From: an uncultured Cellvibrionales bacterium
GTDB lineage: Bacteria > Pseudomonadota > Gammaproteobacteria > Pseudomonadales > GM7GCV1
DNA length: 64,000 nt
Assembly: GCA_913063225.1 (NCBI GenBank)
Contig: CAJXYP010000004.1
Span: 1-64,000 of the forward strand
Direction: 5' to 3'
Each line of letters opens with the position of its first letter. The stretch's first letter is position 1. Below, piece after piece: positions 9,361-19,536 of this stretch. The notes below the pieces were generated by a model. It was not told the origin of the DNA. It worked only from the letters and a program-made list of their open reading frames with translations, and made no database searches. The position numbers were made by a program, and so were the translations under genes.

Positions 9361-11136
9361 ATGGTCTACACACCAATTGCAGATTCTGACGACCCTCATG
9401 CTCTGCATGACCCTCAGAGTTTTATTAGCAAATATGTTTGGAGTCAGGATCACAAAGTAATTGCTATTCAGTATGCGTTGACGGCGCTTTCTGTTGGTCT
9501 CTTAGCTTTAGTTCTTTCCGGAATGATGCGGTTGCAGCTGGCTTTTCCTGAAAGCTTTACCTTTATCAATCCGAGTAACTATCTTCAGTTTGTCACCATG
9601 CACGGCATGATAATGGTGATTTATCTTTTAACCGCACTTTTTCTCGGCGGCTTTGGTAACTACCTAATTCCACTGATGTGTGGCACAAGGGATATGGTTT
9701 TCCCCTATCTAAATATGCTCAGTTATTGGGTGTATCTGCTGTCAGTTCTGATCTTACTCGCATCCTTTTTTGTTCCGGGAGGGGCCACAGGTGCTGGATG
9801 GACGCTCTATCCGCCGCAGGCGATTATGCCGGGTACACCCGGCGCAGATTACGGTATTCTCTTGATGCTGATATCCCTTGGCGTTTTTATTATTGCCTTT
9901 ACTATGGGGGGTCTGAACTACGTCACTACGGTATTACAGGCGCGTTGTAAGGGTATGTCCATGATGCGCATGCCGCTCACCGTGTGGGGAATATTTACCG
10001 CCACTATTCTCGGTTTGTTGGCTTTTCCGGCACTTTTAGTAAGCGCCATTATGATGACGCTGGATAAGACGCTGGGTACAAGCTTCTTTATGCCGGCGGT
10101 ACTTTCTATGGGGGCCGATGCTGGCTACACCGGCGGCAGCCCTATATTGTTCCAGCATCTGTTCTGGTTTTTCGGCCACCCAGAAGTTTATATCGTAGCG
10201 CTACCGGCCTTTGGCATGGTTTCTGATGTACTTAGTGTGCATGCGCGCAAAGCCATTTTTGGTTACCGCATGATGGTCTGGGCCATTGTCGCGATTGGCG
10301 CCCTTAGCTTCGTAGTATGGGCGCACCATATGTATGTGAGTGGCATGAACCCTTATTTCGGATTCTTTTTTGCTACCACCACCCTAATTATTGCGATCCC
10401 TACGGCCATTAAAGTTTACAACTGGGTGCTTACCCTCTGGCGCGGCAATATTCGCTTTACCGTGCCCATGCTTTTTGCCATTGGCTTTATATTTACCTTT
10501 ACGCACGGCGGTTTGACCGGCTTGTTCTTAGGTAATGTAACGGTAGATTTGCCGCTTTCAGATACCTATTTTGTGGTCGGGCATTTCCATATGGTTATGG
10601 GGGTATCTCCCGTTTTGGTGCTATTTGCTGCTATCTATCATTGGTTTCCTAAAGTTACCGGACGCTTGCTGAATACGACCATGGGGAAATGGCATTTCTG
10701 GCTAACCTTTCTCGGTACTTACTCCATATACCTGCCGATGCACTATCTGGGCTTTCTGGGAGTTCCCCGGCGCTATTTTGCAAATGGTACATCTGATTTT
10801 ATGCCGGATTCGGTTCAGACCATAAATATTAGTATTACGGTCGCGGCGCTTATTGTGGCGGTTGTGCAGTTGTTGTTTCTCTTCAATCTTTTCTGGAGTT
10901 TGAAGCACGGCGAGAAAGCCGGTTCGAACCCTTGGGAGGCTGCCAGTTTAGAGTGGCAAACGCCAGACACTCCGCCTAAGCACGGCAACTGGGGAGCGGA
11001 ACTACCGGTGTGCCATCGCTGGGCCTATGACTACAGCGTTCCCGGTCACGCGACCGACTTTATCCCTCAGAACGAACCTCATAATGGAGAAGACTCTCTC
11101 GAAGAGATGTCAGCTCATCCAGAGGAAGATCATTGA
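9361..11136 (+). CDS. ctaD: cytochrome c oxidase subunit I
   Basis: FFGHPEVYIVALPAFG, WAHHMYVSGMNP, GHFHMVMG motifs; 591 aa. Confidence 0.96.
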   Translation: MVYTPIADSDDPHALHDPQSFISKYVWSQDHKVIAIQYALTALSVGLLALVLSGMMRLQLAFPESFTFINPSNYLQFVTMHGMIMVIYLLTALFLGGFGNYLIPLMCGTRDMVFPYLNMLSYWVYLLSVLILLASFFVPGGATGAGWTLYPPQAIMPGTPGADYGILLMLISLGVFIIAFTMGGLNYVTTVLQARCKGMSMMRMPLTVWGIFTATILGLLAFPALLVSAIMMTLDKTLGTSFFMPAVLSMGADAGYTGGSPILFQHLFWFFGHPEVYIVALPAFGMVSDVLSVHARKAIFGYRMMVWAIVAIGALSFVVWAHHMYVSGMNPYFGFFFATTTLIIAIPTAIKVYNWVLTLWRGNIRFTVPMLFAIGFIFTFTHGGLTGLFLGNVTVDLPLSDTYFVVGHFHMVMGVSPVLVLFAAIYHWFPKVTGRLLNTTMGKWHFWLTFLGTYSIYLPMHYLGFLGVPRRYFANGTSDFMPDSVQTINISITVAALIVAVVQLLFLFNLFWSLKHGEKAGSNPWEAASLEWQTPDTPPKHGNWGAELPVCHRWAYDYSVPGHATDFIPQNEPHNGEDSLEEMSAHPEEDH

Positions 11137-11807
11137 ATCCGATTACCCTAGCCATAGCGTTACTCTGCTCTGTTGTGGTGTGGGGTCTAATTGTTCGCCA
11201 CTTAACCGCAATGCCCTGGGAGGAAGCTGGCGGTGGTTCGCATCTACGCGATATCCAGACTGTTGACCTTCCAGCTGCCAAGGTGGCCTTCTATGCTCTG
11301 CTGGGAGTTATCACCAGTCTGTTCCTGCTGTTTTTTACTGCCTACAACATGCGTATGAATCCCAGCCATGGCGGTGACTGGCATTCGGTAGCTGAACCAG
11401 GCTTGCTGTGGCTGAACACAGGCCTTTTGATATTAAGTAGCGTTGCCATGCAGTGGGCGAGAGCCTTGGCTAAACGAGACAATCAACAGAAACTCTTATT
11501 AGCTTTGATCTTCGGCGGGCTGCTGACGTTAGCATTTCTAACGGGGCAAATGGTGGCTTGGGGGCAAATGCAGGCGTCCGGGCAATACTCGTTAAGCAAT
11601 CCCGCAAGCGCTTTTTTCTATCTGCTGACCGCCGTTCATGGATTTCATTTGATAGGTGGTTTGGTAGTTTGGGGGCTAACCCTGAAAAAAATCAAAGGGG
11701 GAGCATCGGCGCAGTCTTTACAGCTTACGGTTGAGCTCTGTTCAGTTTATTGGCATTACCTCTTAGTAGTCTGGCTAATGCTATTTGCTATCTTGGTGTC
11801 CACCTGA
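11133..11807 (+). CDS. heme-copper oxidase subunit III-family protein
   Basis: TTG start overlapping the ctaD stop; multi-TM; AVHGFHLIGGLVVWGL and VYWHYLLVVWL motifs. Confidence 0.8.
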   Translation: MNPITLAIALLCSVVVWGLIVRHLTAMPWEEAGGGSHLRDIQTVDLPAAKVAFYALLGVITSLFLLFFTAYNMRMNPSHGGDWHSVAEPGLLWLNTGLLILSSVAMQWARALAKRDNQQKLLLALIFGGLLTLAFLTGQMVAWGQMQASGQYSLSNPASAFFYLLTAVHGFHLIGGLVVWGLTLKKIKGGASAQSLQLTVELCSVYWHYLLVVWLMLFAILVST

Positions 11808-12499
11808 TGGAGACGTCAATGAGTATGCCGACGCCGGAACAGGCGATACTTAAAAGCGGATCAGAAGGTGCTGTTGCTGATTGGGCATCTGATCGAGAAA
11901 CCTTTCATGTGCCTTGGGGTAAGGCCATGATGTGGATATTCCTGCTCAGCGATACTTTTATATTCAGCTGCTTCCTTATTGGTTATATGACGGTACGAAT
12001 ATCTACTCCGGTGCCTTGGCCTATACCCAGTGAAGTATTTGCACTGACTATTGCCGGCAACTCTATACCCTTGGTATTGATTGCCATCATGACCTTCATT
12101 TTAATCACCAGTAGCGGCACCATGGCTATGGCGGTTAACTTTGCCTATCGTGGCGATCGCAAAAAGGTAGTGTGGCTGATGGCGGCTACTGCACTTCTTG
12201 GCGCTTCTTTTGTTGGTATGCAAGCCTTTGAGTGGACCAAACTTATTGTTGAAGAGGGTGTTCGGCCATGGAGCAACCCTATGGGTGCCGCTCAGTTTGG
12301 TGCTGCGTTCTTTATGATTACCGGGTTTCACGGACTACACGTGACAGCAGGCGTGATTTATTTGTCAATTGTGGCCCGCAAAGTTCATCGCGGCGATTAT
12401 GAAAAGAAAGGATATGCAATTGTTGAGATTGCTGGCCTCTATTGGCATTTTGTCGATTTGGTCTGGGTATTTATCTTTGCATTCTTCTACCTTTGGTAA
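11807..12499 (+). CDS. ctaE: heme-copper oxidase subunit III
   Basis: TGATG overlap with previous gene; ITGFHGLHVTAGVIYL and GLYWHFVDLVWVFIFAFFYL. Confidence 0.9.
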   Translation: METSMSMPTPEQAILKSGSEGAVADWASDRETFHVPWGKAMMWIFLLSDTFIFSCFLIGYMTVRISTPVPWPIPSEVFALTIAGNSIPLVLIAIMTFILITSSGTMAMAVNFAYRGDRKKVVWLMAATALLGASFVGMQAFEWTKLIVEEGVRPWSNPMGAAQFGAAFFMITGFHGLHVTAGVIYLSIVARKVHRGDYEKKGYAIVEIAGLYWHFVDLVWVFIFAFFYLW

Positions 12500-12508
12500 G
12501 GGGGAAAT

Positions 12509-12853
12509 ATGTCGGACTCTGCTACTGATCAACACCCGATCGCACTTTACCTGTGGATTTGGTTATTGCTCTTTGTTCTCAGTACATTTTCTTATTTAGT
12601 AGATTATTTTAATTTTCAGGGATATTTGCGTTGGTCATTAATCCTTCTCTTTATGTTTCTTAAAGCAGGGTTGATCATCTCAATTTTTATGCATATGGCC
12701 TGGGAGCGCATGGCGCTGATCACAGCGATTTTGGTGCCGCCACTCTGCCTTCTGGTATTTCTTGCTTTGATGGCTATTGAAGGTGATTACACCGAGTCGT
12801 CTCGACTACTCTTTTTTACTGCTCCGGAAATCCCGGCTCCAATGCATCACTAG
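12509..12853 (+). CDS. cytochrome c oxidase subunit IV family protein
   Basis: Small three-TM protein ending the cox cluster; LKAGLIISIFMHM motif. Confidence 0.8.
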   Translation: MSDSATDQHPIALYLWIWLLLFVLSTFSYLVDYFNFQGYLRWSLILLFMFLKAGLIISIFMHMAWERMALITAILVPPLCLLVFLALMAIEGDYTESSRLLFFTAPEIPAPMHH

Positions 12854-12926
12854 TTAGTAGATTAAGACGCAAATTCGGAATCAATTTTCGGGTTTTATTA
12901 AAAGGGCCGCGTTGAAAAGTTGCAAT

Positions 12927-12960
12927 AAAAAGGGCTACCCAATCGGGTAGCCCTTTTTAT
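12927..12960 (+). terminator. Rho-independent terminator of the cox cluster
   Basis: AAAAAGGGCTACCC-AATC-GGGTAGCCCTTTTTAT. Confidence 0.85.
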
Positions 12961-12983
12961 TTAGAGTATTCGCTAATAGGTTA

Positions 12984-14798
12984 TTAGTTCACCGCCGCCG
13001 AAAATGGTGCGTTGTCGTCAAGATAAACGATCTTTCCATCGACAAGAGTCATCAGCGATTTAATACTCTGTATTTCATCATCGGATACCGAATCTGAGAA
13101 AATGTCGTCACTTAGCACTATCAAATCGGCTAATTTTCCAGACTCCAATACGCCATAGTCTTGTTCTGCACTGGCTAACCAAGAGCTGCCTTTTGTATAT
13201 AGCTGTATTGCTTGCGCTCTACTAATAGTTTCGTCAGGGCAATTCAAATCTCCGCCATCTCTGGCTCCGTCGGCGATAAAGCCCCCGGCGTTAGAGGCAA
13301 AGCCCTTAACGTCTAAGCCGGTTACCATGTGATAGATATGTACCCAAGGGTTACTGGGTTGCGCATTGGTGCTGTCTGATCCAATACCCGCCTGTAATCC
13401 CAGTTCAGTCAGGCTGCGGTATGGTGTGCCGTTACATACTGTACCGGCTGCACCTCTTCCCAGAAATGGGTGAATTGCCAGGTTAGCGGCAACAACATCT
13501 TCATATCCGTACTCTTGAATAAGGTCCAGTTCTTCCTGACGAGGGTAAGAGTGTTCCATAATAAAACGTGTGCTCTCTCCAGTTGCGAGTGTCGCCGCAC
13601 GAAAGGTTTCAATATCTGTGGCTCTCGCGGCATGTCTGCCAACGGTCCAGCCATTTGATAGCGCCATTTCCATCGTTGCTTGTAAGCCATTGACCTGGAT
13701 ATTGCCCAGATCTTCACCTAAGCCGATCACCTTAAACATGCTGTCGCTATCGCTGCCAAAGTTGGCCTCGACCGATTGGGCCAAGGCTTCATAGTTTTCT
13801 ACTGGCGTGATTAGATCGCCCTGAATCCGTGAGCGCACGCGGATGCTTAGCTCATCTTCGTCATAGAGCCCTTTTATGGTTGCGTAGTGGGAAGTGACAT
13901 CAAAGTATTGTGCGCCGGTGCCGCGAATGCTGCCGCCGACATCTACAACGGAGGTCAAGCCAACACTGTTAAAACCCCGCATAACACGTAGGGCCTGGTC
14001 CCTTGTCTCACTGTCCTGCTTAATCAAATTGAAGGAAGCAGTGGAGTTTGCCAAAAACCCGGTCGTTTCATTGATTTCTGGATCGACTGCGTCTTCAGTA
14101 TTGGCGGCCAGTTCTTTGAGTCTTGCCACTCCCAGGCTATTGGCAAAGGCCTCTTCAGTGGACCGCAGGTGAATATAAAAGGGATAGTCACCAGCCGCTG
14201 CATCCATCTGTTCGAGAGTTGGAAATATTGATTCCGGTCCGTTGTCACGGCCAGAACCAATAGCATTTTCTTCCCATTGAATCGGATCCCAGCCACCGAT
14301 AAAGGTAATCCACTCGTCTGTGGAAATTCCCGCTTCAGCCATAGCAGTGCTTTTAGCAGCGACCATCGCCATCGCTTCGGAAATACTTCTGCTTAACTCT
14401 AGCTCACGGGTGTCATACCCGGGTCGCAATGTCGCACGTACAAAGTGCATATGGGCATCGATTAAACCTGGGATTACGGTCTGCCCATCCAGGTTAATAT
14501 TTCTAGCGCAGTCTGGCGCGGTCAAATTATCTCCCACCTCTACAATGCGGTTTTCACTAATGCGCATGCTGTTGAAGTCACTCTGAGTCACGCCGTCTAA
14601 GCTGCTGGGAAGTTCTTGCATAGAGAAGAACCGGCCATTGGTCAGATATAGATCCGCACAAGCCATTACTTCAGAGGAAGCCGCTTCAGTATTCGCTGGG
14701 GAGTTTGTTGTCGTAGTTGTGTCATTGCTACAAGCAGCCAATACCGCGAGGCTGCTTAGGGTAAGAATTCGAGCGTAGCTTAAAGAGTCGATTTTCAT
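12984..14798 (-). CDS. amidohydrolase family lipoprotein (YtcJ-like)
   Basis: Lipobox LAACS; GQTVIPGLIDAHMHFVRA; SGKLADLIVLSDD; probable start at MKIDSLS. Confidence 0.85.
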   Translation of the reverse strand: MKIDSLSYARILTLSSLAVLAACSNDTTTTTNSPANTEAASSEVMACADLYLTNGRFFSMQELPSSLDGVTQSDFNSMRISENRIVEVGDNLTAPDCARNINLDGQTVIPGLIDAHMHFVRATLRPGYDTRELELSRSISEAMAMVAAKSTAMAEAGISTDEWITFIGGWDPIQWEENAIGSGRDNGPESIFPTLEQMDAAAGDYPFYIHLRSTEEAFANSLGVARLKELAANTEDAVDPEINETTGFLANSTASFNLIKQDSETRDQALRVMRGFNSVGLTSVVDVGGSIRGTGAQYFDVTSHYATIKGLYDEDELSIRVRSRIQGDLITPVENYEALAQSVEANFGSDSDSMFKVIGLGEDLGNIQVNGLQATMEMALSNGWTVGRHAARATDIETFRAATLATGESTRFIMEHSYPRQEELDLIQEYGYEDVVAANLAIHPFLGRGAAGTVCNGTPYRSLTELGLQAGIGSDSTNAQPSNPWVHIYHMVTGLDVKGFASNAGGFIADGARDGGDLNCPDETISRAQAIQLYTKGSSWLASAEQDYGVLESGKLADLIVLSDDIFSDSVSDDEIQSIKSLMTLVDGKIVYLDDNAPFSAAVN

Positions 14799-15069
14799 TG
14801 GGTTTCCCTGAATCAAATAGAAACTAGATTGGTTTTCCCAGCGCTCCCCAAAATAGAGGATGGTTTACCCTGTAAACCCGTTGGGATAACTGGTAAAACA
14901 ATCATAGCTCGCTATGCAAGTCTCATCTATAGTTAAGCGCGTAGTGTTGGCCATTATTAATTTGTGGTCACACGGCCAATTTCCAGCAAGATCTTTGTAT
15001 GATCAGGTGGCAAACTCGTCCATTGGCGGTTAGATCCGACAATAAATTCAGGTAGTCTCTAGGGGATTC

Positions 15070-16122
15070 ATGAAAAACACTATATTTAGGGCCGTAATGG
15101 CTAAAGCGCTAATTGTTGTAGTTTTAGGTTCTCCAATTGCCGCTTATTCGCATCACGGTGCGAACAATAATCCAGATCTTTATTTGGCCGAAAATCTTCT
15201 TCGTCTTGAAGGAGAGGTTACTACCGTCTTTTGGCGCAATCCTCATCCACGATTGATACTGTCCGTTATAGATCAACAGGGCGAAGAGCAGGAGTGGGAG
15301 CTTGAGATGGGTGGAAGTATAAACAGCTATCAGCAGGCGGGAATTGGTGAAGACCTTGTCGCAGTCGGCGATAGGGTGAAAGCAGCAGGTGTAGTGTCGC
15401 GACGTGACCCAAGGACTATCGGGTTACAAAACATGCTACTACCCAATGGCGAAGAGCTGGTTAGGAGCGGCGATGCACTTTGGTCTGAAGAGTTAGTAGA
15501 TACCGCGAGACGAGGTCCGACTGCTGCTCAAATTCGCACTGCTGAAGCCTCTGCTGAGGGCTTATTTCGAGTTTGGGGTCGTCGCACAAGCGGTCGTCCC
15601 AGCGCATCCGAGTACGCTGGATTGTTGACTAATCAAGGCAGAGAGTTGGCGGCACAATATAATTTTGCGACGGACAATCCAGAGCTAGAATGTCGTTCTG
15701 GCATACCTACCAATATGTTCGACCCAACACCCATGCAGTTAATTGATAACGGCGATCATATTGTGATTTATACCGAGGAGCATGACCTGCGTCGTATGGT
15801 TTATATGACTGATGACCGACCTGAAGCTATTTCTTCGAATCTAGGATTTTCCATCGGTCACTGGCAAGGCGATTCATTGATTGTCGAGACCAGTCATATT
15901 GAGTGGCCCTATTTCGACCCTTACGGCACGCCTCAGTCGGATCAAATGACTTATCAAGAAACTTTCTGGGTGGCTGCTGATGATAGTAGGCTCAACTACA
16001 AGATAGTGGCGACGGATCCCGTATATTTGACTGGGTCAATCGAGCTTGAACGAGCCTGGCTCTGGCAGCCTGGTACCGCAATGGTGCCATTTAACTGTGC
16101 GGCAGAGGTGGCCTCTAACTAG
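15070..16122 (+). CDS. DUF6152-like exported protein (long form)
   Basis: AAYS|HHGANNN, WRNPHPRLIL, SIGHWQGDSLIVETSHIEWP. Confidence 0.75.
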   Translation: MKNTIFRAVMAKALIVVVLGSPIAAYSHHGANNNPDLYLAENLLRLEGEVTTVFWRNPHPRLILSVIDQQGEEQEWELEMGGSINSYQQAGIGEDLVAVGDRVKAAGVVSRRDPRTIGLQNMLLPNGEELVRSGDALWSEELVDTARRGPTAAQIRTAEASAEGLFRVWGRRTSGRPSASEYAGLLTNQGRELAAQYNFATDNPELECRSGIPTNMFDPTPMQLIDNGDHIVIYTEEHDLRRMVYMTDDRPEAISSNLGFSIGHWQGDSLIVETSHIEWPYFDPYGTPQSDQMTYQETFWVAADDSRLNYKIVATDPVYLTGSIELERAWLWQPGTAMVPFNCAAEVASN

Positions 16123-16302
16123 TAGTTGGAGGCTCGGGGAAGCGCATGCGCCTTCCTGTGACGACATAGCAGCGTTCACTTTTGCTTGATTGATCTCAAG
16201 TAGATGCATATGGAAATGTAAAGAACGTTGCACCTGCCTATTCGCCTGACCACAATCAGAGGCCATTAAATGGTGGCCTACTTGGTCGAGAAGGGGGACT
16301 AG

Positions 16303-16701
16303 GTGCACAAATCACTTATATCACTAAGCGCAATTTTTTGGTCGTTCGCTTCAATATCGGTACTCTCTCAAGCTCCCGGCATTGGCACGCCAGAAATGTC
16401 TGTGCAGGCTAGGGCTGATACTGAAGCGCGTGTTATGGCTGATGGCCGAATTGTTCATCGTTATAGCGCGGCCACTGTGGGTTTGGTTTATGTGGAATGG
16501 CCGGAGGGTGCAACTACTACTGCGCACAACCACACCAATGAACTGGTTCTTACGGTAGTATCCGGAAGATTGCGTGCAATGAGTGGCGATAAATAATTTG
16601 TTATGCAAACGGGAGATGTAGTTACCATTCCGGCTTGGGTCGATCATAGTTATATCGCTTTAGAAGATAGCATTACATACGAAGCTGCGGGTCCAGGTTA
16701 G
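16303..16701 (+). pseudogene. cupin-domain exported protein interrupted by in-frame TAA (16594-16596)
   Basis: Frame continues after TAA as FVMQTGDVVTIPAWVDHSYIALEDSITYEAAGPG*, completing a cupin barrel. Confidence 0.75.
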
Positions 16702-16746
16702 CGGATTGCTGACTCCTAATTTAGTCCAATTTTTGGGGGATGTAAG

Positions 16747-18258
16747 ATGAAATATTTAAACAATATCAAGAGGGCTATGGGGCTTATTTTTGTAGTCGCT
16801 TTACTCCCAGTACAAGCACAACAAAGTTATGGCACTACGGATTTCCGCGCGACAGGTTCGGCGGAAGCGCACGAAGTATTCACCCTTGGTTTGTTAGAGA
16901 TGCATAACTTTGAATATGGGGATGCTCTGGCTTCTTTCATCAAAGCTCAATCTATAGACCCAGATTTTACAATGGCCTATTGGGGCGAAGCCTTGGCCTA
17001 TGACCAGTTTTTCTGGCATCGCCACCAAACTGACAAATCTAGAGCCGCGATGGCCAAGCTTGGAGCAACTCCAGAAGAACGATCTGCCCGCGCAGTTACT
17101 CAGCGCGAAAAGGATTATCTGCAAACCATTGAAATACTGTTTGGCGAGGGAGGGCACCATGAGCGGGAACTAGCCTATTCTGATGCACTCCGAGATCTAC
17201 ATCAGAAGTACCCGGAAGATCTTGATGCGGCGGCTTTCTATGCGCTGTCTATATTGGCCACTAGCTACGATGGTCGCGATTTTGCGCGTTATATGCGGGC
17301 TGGAGCGATTACAGAAAGCATATTGGCCGTAAATCCGACTCATCCGGGAGCTTTGCACTACAGCATCCACAGTTATGACGATCCAATTCATGCTCCACTT
17401 GGCCTACGATCCGCTCGCGTTTACAGCGAAGTAGCTCCTTCGGCTGTGCATGCCTTGCATATGGGATCGCATATCTACTATGCGCTTGGCATGTGGGAAG
17501 AGGGCGTTGAGCGAAATAAACGCTCGTTCGAAGAGGACGTAGCTCGTCAGGCGGACCCCAACGGCCCATATGGAGGCCAGGCCTATCACGCACTTACCTG
17601 GGTACCCTATGGGCTCCAGCAAATGGGCAAGAACGCAGAGGCTCGAGAATATATTTCTCGCATAGCCAAGCAAGTTGAGCAATTTGGTGAAGAGTTTGCT
17701 GATCATCGAAACCGTTACATAACTACCAGAGCATCCTATCTAGTAGACACTCAAGAATGGGACAGCGAACTGGCGGATGTCAAAATCAGCCATGAAGGAC
17801 TGAGCGACTATACGATCACCACAGATCTTTATGTCAATGGCCTTGTGGCATTGAATCGTGGACAAGTTGATCAAGCGCGGTCGGCTCTAGCCATGATGGC
17901 AATGCACGGTGCGATAGATATGAACGGCATGAGCAATATGAACGGCATGATTATGACCAGTGCGAAACGTTCCGATACTGCCCCCACGTTGCTTCGTTTA
18001 GCGCTTGAAGGGCAAATAGAAATGGCACTAGGCAACACTGTGGAAGGTATCGCTCTGATTCAGCAAGCCGAGCGTATTGAAGGTGCCCTGGCATCTGAAT
18101 ATGGCCCGGCGGTTCCGGTACAGCCTATGGCGGAGTTGTTGGGTGATGCCTATGCGCAAACTGGCAACTCCGACATGGCTCGGCAATCCTACGAAACATC
18201 TTTGGAGCGAGCTGTCGGAAGAATTCGCTCTGTACAGGGCTTAAGTAAACTTCCCTAG
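16747..18258 (+). CDS. TPR-repeat exported protein
   Basis: Signal peptide; ALASFIKAQSIDPDFTMAYWGEALAYDQFFW; helical repeats over 503 aa. Confidence 0.8.
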   Translation: MKYLNNIKRAMGLIFVVALLPVQAQQSYGTTDFRATGSAEAHEVFTLGLLEMHNFEYGDALASFIKAQSIDPDFTMAYWGEALAYDQFFWHRHQTDKSRAAMAKLGATPEERSARAVTQREKDYLQTIEILFGEGGHHERELAYSDALRDLHQKYPEDLDAAAFYALSILATSYDGRDFARYMRAGAITESILAVNPTHPGALHYSIHSYDDPIHAPLGLRSARVYSEVAPSAVHALHMGSHIYYALGMWEEGVERNKRSFEEDVARQADPNGPYGGQAYHALTWVPYGLQQMGKNAEAREYISRIAKQVEQFGEEFADHRNRYITTRASYLVDTQEWDSELADVKISHEGLSDYTITTDLYVNGLVALNRGQVDQARSALAMMAMHGAIDMNGMSNMNGMIMTSAKRSDTAPTLLRLALEGQIEMALGNTVEGIALIQQAERIEGALASEYGPAVPVQPMAELLGDAYAQTGNSDMARQSYETSLERAVGRIRSVQGLSKLP

Positions 18259-18290
18259 CAACACACAGGCTCCATTTACTCTTTGCAGGG

Positions 18291-18320
18291 GCTCTCTTAA
18301 GTAGTGGAGAGCTTTTTTTT
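18291..18320 (+). terminator. Rho-independent terminator
   Basis: GCTCTC...GAGAGC followed by T8. Confidence 0.7.
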
Positions 18321-18430
18321 GGAAATATATGTATAGTTGGCAATAGAATGTTAAAATATTAGTTTAACTACGCAGAAGATAGTCGAACTTGCTCGGCTGA
18401 CTATTCAGTCAGTCGTAAACTGAGGGATAT

Positions 18431-19474
18431 ATGAGCATTAGAATAATTTTACTGGTCGTTATTTTTGCTGCATTCGGCAGCCTGCCGGCCCATGCGCATC
18501 ACGCAGCTACAGCTACCTTTGATACTAGCCAGACTATGGAAATTGAGGGCTACGTCAAAGAGTTCAGCTTTAACAATCCTCATGTGACCATTACGCTGGG
18601 CATTCCCGATGAAAGCGGTATGCAGGAAGAGTGGGTTGCAAGCGCGCCAGCCGTAGCGGGATTTAGACGTTGGGGTTGGACTGGCGATATGATCGAAGAG
18701 GGCCAATATGTTCGCCTTGTCGGCAGAACAGCCCGACACGGTGGCCCCATGATATTAATTGAACGCGGCGATATTGAAGGCGGTAAGTTACTTGAGCTGA
18801 ATCCGGATGACGGATCTCTGGTTCGTATTCTTGAAGGCCCAAAGCCAGATCAGACCCCCGAGCTAGGCATTCCCGCTTTATGGCTCGAAAACGGAAAACC
18901 AAATCTTACTGGCACTTTTTTAGCATTGGATCCAGCTGCGGGACAAAATATTCGCACTAGAGCGGAATTCACCGCCGCTGGACAAACGCTTCAAGACGTC
19001 TGGGACCCAACCAAAGATCCCGCTTACACAGAATGCGCTCCTCAGGGGCTTATTCGGGTAGTTACGGCTATTCAGTCTGTGCGGATAACTCAGCGCGACG
19101 ACTATGTAATTGTTGCCCAAGAGGGTAATAACTCTCAGCGGCTAATCTATCTGGACGGCAGAGGTCCTGCCACCGAAGAACACTCTATACAGGGACATTC
19201 AACAGCTCATTATGAAGGCGACACGCTAGTAGTCGAGACTAGTCAGCTGTTAGGTGGTCCCACCGGCGGTGGCGGCAATATTCTCAGCGATCAGGCGACT
19301 TTAGTTGAGCGCTATAGTCGGTCGGACGATGCTGAGCATGCGTCGCTTGCAGCCGATATCACCTTTACCGATCCGGTAAACCTTGCGACTCCTTGGAAAG
19401 CCGGTTGGAGCAAGTATATGACTACCGACTATGGGTTTGCCGATACAGAGTGTCATTTACCTAGTCTGAACTAG
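18431..19474 (+). CDS. DUF6152-like exported protein (long form)
   Basis: PAHA|HHAATATF, FNNPHVTITL, STAHYEGDTLVVETSQLL. Confidence 0.78.
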   Translation: MSIRIILLVVIFAAFGSLPAHAHHAATATFDTSQTMEIEGYVKEFSFNNPHVTITLGIPDESGMQEEWVASAPAVAGFRRWGWTGDMIEEGQYVRLVGRTARHGGPMILIERGDIEGGKLLELNPDDGSLVRILEGPKPDQTPELGIPALWLENGKPNLTGTFLALDPAAGQNIRTRAEFTAAGQTLQDVWDPTKDPAYTECAPQGLIRVVTAIQSVRITQRDDYVIVAQEGNNSQRLIYLDGRGPATEEHSIQGHSTAHYEGDTLVVETSQLLGGPTGGGGNILSDQATLVERYSRSDDAEHASLAADITFTDPVNLATPWKAGWSKYMTTDYGFADTECHLPSLN

Positions 19475-19497
19475 TTTAGCCACACCAAATTGACGCT

Positions 19498-19536
19498 AAG
19501 GACTATCCTGCTTTCCGAAGGATAGTCCTTTTTTAT
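19498..19536 (+). terminator. Rho-independent terminator
   Basis: AAGGACTATCCT-gctttccga-AGGATAGTCCTTTTTT. Confidence 0.85.
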
